Positions 59,888-64,000 of a stretch of DNA of 64,000 bases are shown here, piece by piece. Made by a program: the position numbers and the translations under genes. The notes under the pieces were generated by a model, which searched no databases, was not told the origin of the DNA, and saw nothing but the letters and a program-made list of their open reading frames with translations. Numbering within the stretch: position 1 is the first letter of the stretch; each line of letters opens with the position of its first letter. The stretch is from an uncultured Bacteroidales bacterium (GTDB taxonomy: Bacteria > Bacteroidota > Bacteroidia > Bacteroidales > F082): the NCBI GenBank assembly GCA_900318085.1, contig ONJF01000004.1, positions 62,001 to 126,000 of the forward strand. Direction: 5' to 3'.

Positions 59888-60931
59888 ATGAAAAGATTCT
59901 CCAAAACCCTGGCTGCAGCATTGATCATTGTTGCAACAGCGGCAGCCTTCATGGTTGGTTGTAAGAAAGAACAGATGCCCCAAGCCATTGAAGCAAGGGA
60001 AGACGAGGCCACGCTTGCCCGCATCATGGACTTCAAGTGCCAGCTGGAAGCTGTCGAAGCAACACCCAACGAAAAGACGGCCGCATATATGAGCGTTGCC
60101 GATGCCGTATGGAACATCGAGGCCCTGTTCAACTACACCTATGCCTATCCTGGCTATTCCTATGGGCAGACGATATGCTGCGACACCACGCTATACATGC
60201 CAGTATGCACCAATGACTCTGTATCGCTTGCCGACCTGTATGTTTTCAACTGCCAGATGTACGATGCTGTACTAATGCTATACCAAGCCGCTTTGTTGGA
60301 CAACAAGCAGTTCATCATCCTTGATGTGGAGGCGGGCGAGCGCAATGGCAATCACCTAGCCATCGAGATACACACTCTTCAGGGAAGCATGAAGGGTGAA
60401 CAGCCCGACCCCGACCAGCCGCACCCTTGGAGGCCTTTTATGGACGATGGTGTACTGTGGTACTACGGTGAAGATTATGAGAACAGCAATGGTTTTCCAG
60501 CTGATGCGGCGGACACGTTGACGGGGATGCTGAATGCGAATCTGGTATCTATAGCTCCAGAGGGATATGAATATGTCTATATCGGGGTTATGAACAAATA
60601 TACTGTATTGGGCGAGAACCATCCAAATCCGACTTCAGGATACACCAGTGTCAGTCCACGCTACTGCGAGTTCTTCAAGGAAAATCCCACGGCGCAAGAC
60701 TACTGGCTGAATTCGGATCAAATGAACTACTATTATTTTGGGGAGCGTCACCTTGTGTTGAACATCCTGCCCAATAGGGGCACTCTTCCCGTACCATCTG
60801 ACCATTGCTTGTTCCGAGTTGTTGTAAGTGACGGGAAAGACAACACTTCGATAGGACATTATACTACAGCATTCTACGGGATTCCGCTTCTAGTCTCCCA
60901 AGAAAGTCTCCACAAAGAGATCTTCCAATAA
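59888..60931 (+). CDS. Lipoprotein, unknown function
   Basis: A 347-residue lipoprotein: MKRFSKTLAAALIIVATAAAFMVGC with the lipobox at its end. A helical first part (ATLARIMDFKCQLEAVEA) precedes a beta-rich part with many Tyr and Asp residues (YEYVYIGVMNKYTVLG, YWLNSDQMNYYYFGERHLVLN). It has a repeated DAV-type helix near residue 130. No family is recognised. It is followed 17 bp on by the next gene on the same strand. Confidence 0.7.
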   Translation: MKRFSKTLAAALIIVATAAAFMVGCKKEQMPQAIEAREDEATLARIMDFKCQLEAVEATPNEKTAAYMSVADAVWNIEALFNYTYAYPGYSYGQTICCDTTLYMPVCTNDSVSLADLYVFNCQMYDAVLMLYQAALLDNKQFIILDVEAGERNGNHLAIEIHTLQGSMKGEQPDPDQPHPWRPFMDDGVLWYYGEDYENSNGFPADAADTLTGMLNANLVSIAPEGYEYVYIGVMNKYTVLGENHPNPTSGYTSVSPRYCEFFKENPTAQDYWLNSDQMNYYYFGERHLVLNILPNRGTLPVPSDHCLFRVVVSDGKDNTSIGHYTTAFYGIPLLVSQESLHKEIFQ

Positions 60932-60948
60932 CAAAACATTTTGTCGCT

Positions 60949-62366
60949 ATGAAAAGGAAACTTGTCATAATAATGGTCTTGCTGATCCTGTGCCAAAGCC
61001 TCTTCTCCCAGGAATGGACGGTCCAGATAGAGACGGGAAACACATGGGCCCTCAATGATGTCATATCGGTTGACGATGGCGAGTCGGCACTTTGCATGGG
61101 TTGTACGTCCAACAAACATGGGCTGTTGGTGAAAGTCGACAAGGACGGCGAGCACATCGACAGGCTAGTACACCCACAGGGCATGATACTCAACTATTTC
61201 AGCGCCGTGGAGCTTAACGATGGAAACTACATGGTATTCGGCGTGTGCGATGACAGCCTATGTGACCCACACTACCAAAGATATATCCGCGTGGATGTCT
61301 TCGACAGCGAATTGGAGCCGATAAACTCGAGAACTTTCAGTGTTGAGGACGAAGCTTTCGATTGCTTTTATGTCATTTCAGGGATGTTGCTGAATTCCAT
61401 CCTGTCCCCTTCGGGCACAGTCATCCTTGCCGCCGCACCTGCCTACTATACCGAGCAGGAGTATTATCAGCGAGCCTTGCAGCTATACGAATTGGACGAA
61501 GAACTCAACATACTTGTCATGAAGTCGCTTCCGACCTATTATGCCAGTTCCATCGAGGAAATCACCTACGAGCCGCATTCCGACAACTTGTTGATGGCTG
61601 TGGAAGGAGGTAATTTCCTGAGCTCCACAGGTGCGCCAGGGATATATGTGGTCGACATGAGTCTTGAGGTCATATCAAGGAAACATCTGAATAAGGTGCA
61701 AGGCGGATATGGATACGAAGTGGATCCCATTTATGAAATCTCCACCGACGGCAATTGGATAGACGACGACCGTTTGATACTTCACGCCAATAAAGTCCAG
61801 CTTAATCGCCGGACTACTTTCTATTACTCTTCCCTATACGTCATCGATTCGGCATTGAACGTGTACGGAGAATTGCGACTGCCACCCTACGACTCGACTG
61901 CATGGATGCCACGGGGTACCAGCACGGCCTACATCGACGACACCACCATCTTTGCAATCACCTATTGTGCCGAATGGCTATATTCAGACATCTATCAGGC
62001 CAATGTGATCCTTGTGGACAAGCATCTCAACCTTTTGGGGCGTAAGGCATTCAGGGATGACGAGTTCCTGTTCCGCCCAGGACAGCCCGCGGCTTTCAAC
62101 GACGGCGGGTGCCTTGTGCCGATGCTCAAGCGGAGAGGGACGAATGAACCTGGTGACCCGGAGTTTCAAGGGATGCTGATGAAGTTCAGAAGGGAGGACA
62201 TCGAGATCACCTGGGACGTGGTTCAGGAAAACACCGCAACATCACTACTTTCGCCCTATCCCACCTTATTACCGTGGACACACATACCCTTGATGCGGGC
62301 CTGTATGTCTACAAGCTGCTTGACGGCAACCGTGAGGTGGCCAATGGGAAATTCGTAAAGGAATAA
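60949..62366 (+). pseudogene. Secreted T9SS protein with damaged sorting domain
   Basis: The frame from ATG 60949 encodes a signal peptide (MKRKLVIIMVLLILCQSLFS) and a beta-propeller-like chain to about residue 425, including WDVVQENTATSLLSPYPT, the usual lead-in to a T9SS domain. The frame then ends at 62358 in nonsense. In another frame the DNA encodes TLDAGLYVYKLLDGNREVAN and GKFVKE (ends 62366), the correct T9SS end. A deletion or shift inside the sorting domain is implied, so secretion is doubtful. Confidence 0.7.
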
Positions 62367-64000
62367 AGGAAACAGCATTAATACCAAGACTCATAATATC
62401 GTCACCTCAAATAATTTGCAGAATTTGTCGTATGGTTACGATAATTTTGGTAATTTAGCCAGCCGGAAGGACAACCTCCGTAACCTTGAGGAGACCTTCC
62501 ACTACGACAAGATGAACCGTTTGACCGACATATACCTTGGCACGACGCACAGCCAGATCGTCTATGACCCGCTGGGCCGAATGACCACGAAGCAGGCCGA
62601 CGGGGAGACCGTGTTTGCCAATGCCGCATTCGCCGCAGCCCAAGGGCAGCCCGCCCGTCTTGGCCACCCAAGAGATCACCTACACGGGCTTCGATAAGGT
62701 GAAGACCATCACCGAAGGCAACAACACGCTGGAATACGCGTATGGCTACGACCGGCAGCGCATCCGCATGGTGGAGAACGTAGGAGACATAACGCGAACA
62801 AAGGACTATGTGGGCGTCTGCGAGTACATTGCCGAGGACGACGGGGAAAACACCACAGAAAAGACGCTTACTTACCTTGTAGGCCCCTATGGCGTGTTCG
62901 CCGTAGTAGAACAACTGAACAGCGAGGAAAGCATGCACTACATACTGAAAGACCACCTTGGCTCGTGGACCACGATAACCGATGCGGAAGGCAACGTGGA
63001 GCAGGAGCTGAGCTTCGACGCATGGGGCAACCTGCGCAACCCCGCGACATGGAGCGGTGGTTTCTCTGGCGCGCCCATGTTCGACCGCGGCTTCACGGGC
63101 CATGAGCACATGACGGCCTTCGGCCTCATCAACATGAACGGTCGATGCTACGATCCTTTGACCAGCAGTTTCCTCTCGGTGGATGCCTACGTGCAGGACC
63201 CGACCAGTGCCCAGGCGTTCAACAGATATGCCTACTGTGCTCACAACCCGCTTCGCTACACCGACCCGACAGGATGGTACGCCGACGGATATGGTCGCCA
63301 ACCCCAGCCGCAGTGCTACGACCCCACGACCCGATACCATTCCGACGACCCCAACGACATGCTTTGGGGAAGGAGCGTGCATCCTTGGGGAAATAGTTCT
63401 TCGGGGGTTGTCAATGGAACGGCCGTGACGGAAACGGGGTATACACAGGGAAATAATCCAAGCAATGAATACGGTGGAGTAGGCGGTTGGGTACAAAACA
63501 AAAAAACAGGAGAGATTTATTATGATGAAAGGGCGACTGTTTCTACCTCAGGTTTTCTTGGAGTGACCTATGTTTCTGGTAATGATTATTATGGTTTGTT
63601 GGGTGACCATTACTCACTTGATACAGAACAAGGTAGATTTTGGAAAGACATCTATGATGCCTTAATTAAATTTGTTGAAGATTCAAGAGTATACGACCCT
63701 TGGAATCCTAATGTTGCACCTAATAGTACAGTTGATTTTTCCAATGTGACTTCCTGGATTAGTATTAATGGAGTTATTGAACAAAGTCAAAATCTGCATA
63801 TTTACAAAAACAATAATACGCATTTAACTATAGATGATGTGTTAGGAATACTTACTTCATGTAATGTTGGTAGACTAGATGATTATGGTCAACTAAATAA
63901 TGAAAAAGCGATGCAAGCTAGTTTCGGAGGTTGGGGTACTGCATATCCCTACTATGGCAAATCATACTTCACAGATGATCCTATCCCTATTCGTTCAATA
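62359..64000 (+). pseudogene. Orphan RHS C-terminal fragment with variable tip, runs off the window
   Basis: The DNA right after the T9SS relic encodes RHS/YD repeats (LSYGYDNFGNLASRKDN, FHYDKMNRLTDIYLG) without a start codon. Near 62640 it shifts frame, then stays open to the window end: ITYTGFDKVKTI, YVGVCEYIAEDDGENTTEK, HYILKDHLGSWTTITD, and the core end NRYAYCAHNPLRYTDPTGWY (DPxG signature). From about 63400 the sequence is visibly AT-richer, as in the exchangeable toxin tips of RHS proteins. The N-terminal RHS cage is missing. The tip function is not recognised. Confidence 0.7.

Noticed and set aside
59671-59964. 97-codon open frame across the gap before the lipoprotein gene
   Set aside because: Cys/Ser/Arg-rich, overlaps hairpins and the promoter region of the next gene, and has no signal or domain.

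Overview
This window looks like the chromosome of a member of the Bacteroidota, most likely an unclassified Bacteroidales. Upstream of many genes is the Bacteroidota -7 promoter box TAnnTTTG, often right before short leaders. Secreted proteins carry C-terminal type IX secretion (T9SS) sorting domains. There are many lipoproteins, fimbrillin/FISUMP-like surface proteins, DUF4419, DUF3244 and DUF47 proteins, and a TPR-linked histidine kinase. Nothing indicates a phage, plasmid, CRISPR array or intact insertion sequence. Only a taxonomic search could place it more finely.

Region 1 to 37.5 kb is mostly housekeeping and transport. It holds an agmatinase-family hydrolase, an EamA transporter, a DUF47-Pit-DUF47 phosphate module, pncB, a TPR histidine kinase/LuxR response regulator pair, and a T9SS cargo protein. 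It continues with a two-gene lipoprotein operon, topB behind two tandem CPA2 antiporters, an acyl-CoA ligase, a 4'-phosphopantetheinyl transferase, carbamate kinase, a Ca2+ P-type ATPase, peptidase E, tRNA-Arg and tRNA-Glu, rarA and a DUF4419 protein. Several intergenic spaces carry REP-like palindromes or inverted repeats, and a few such repeats appear to have been domesticated inside reading frames (topB and the TPR lipoprotein at 57 kb).

Region 37.5 to 50.5 kb is the most unusual part. An intact C69 dipeptidase gene (37551-39275) and the orphan 3' tail of a second copy (50342-50395) bracket an 11-kb cluster of repeated surface-protein cassettes on the minus strand. The full cassette is: a TAnnTTTG promoter, a ~330-nt structured leader with a long conserved hairpin, a 50-residue peptide gene, a small single-membrane-span protein gene, and a lipoprotein gene with an N-terminal fimbrillin-like domain, a middle beta-sandwich domain and a C-terminal FISUMP/C-type-lectin-like domain. 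Two full leaders (A at 43.0 kb, B at 50.3 kb) keep the same stems with compensatory base changes. Of three long lipoprotein copies, only the one at 39.8-42.1 kb is intact. The other two are frame-broken by deletions of different length that end at the same right-hand point. A fourth lipoprotein in the cluster swaps the lectin-like end for two MucBP-like repeats. The arrangement resembles one expressed locus plus silent copies, but collapse of repeats in assembly must be excluded.

Region 50.5 to 64 kb holds two EF-hand/FG-GAP-like lipoproteins, a MauE/thioredoxin-fold membrane protein, a large T9SS beta-propeller/FnIII/CBM9-like protein, a TPR-membrane-coiled-coil putative regulator followed by a small DUF3244 protein, and further secreted proteins. 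It ends in a degraded T9SS gene fused end-on to an orphan RHS C-terminal fragment whose AT-rich, probably variable tip runs off the window.
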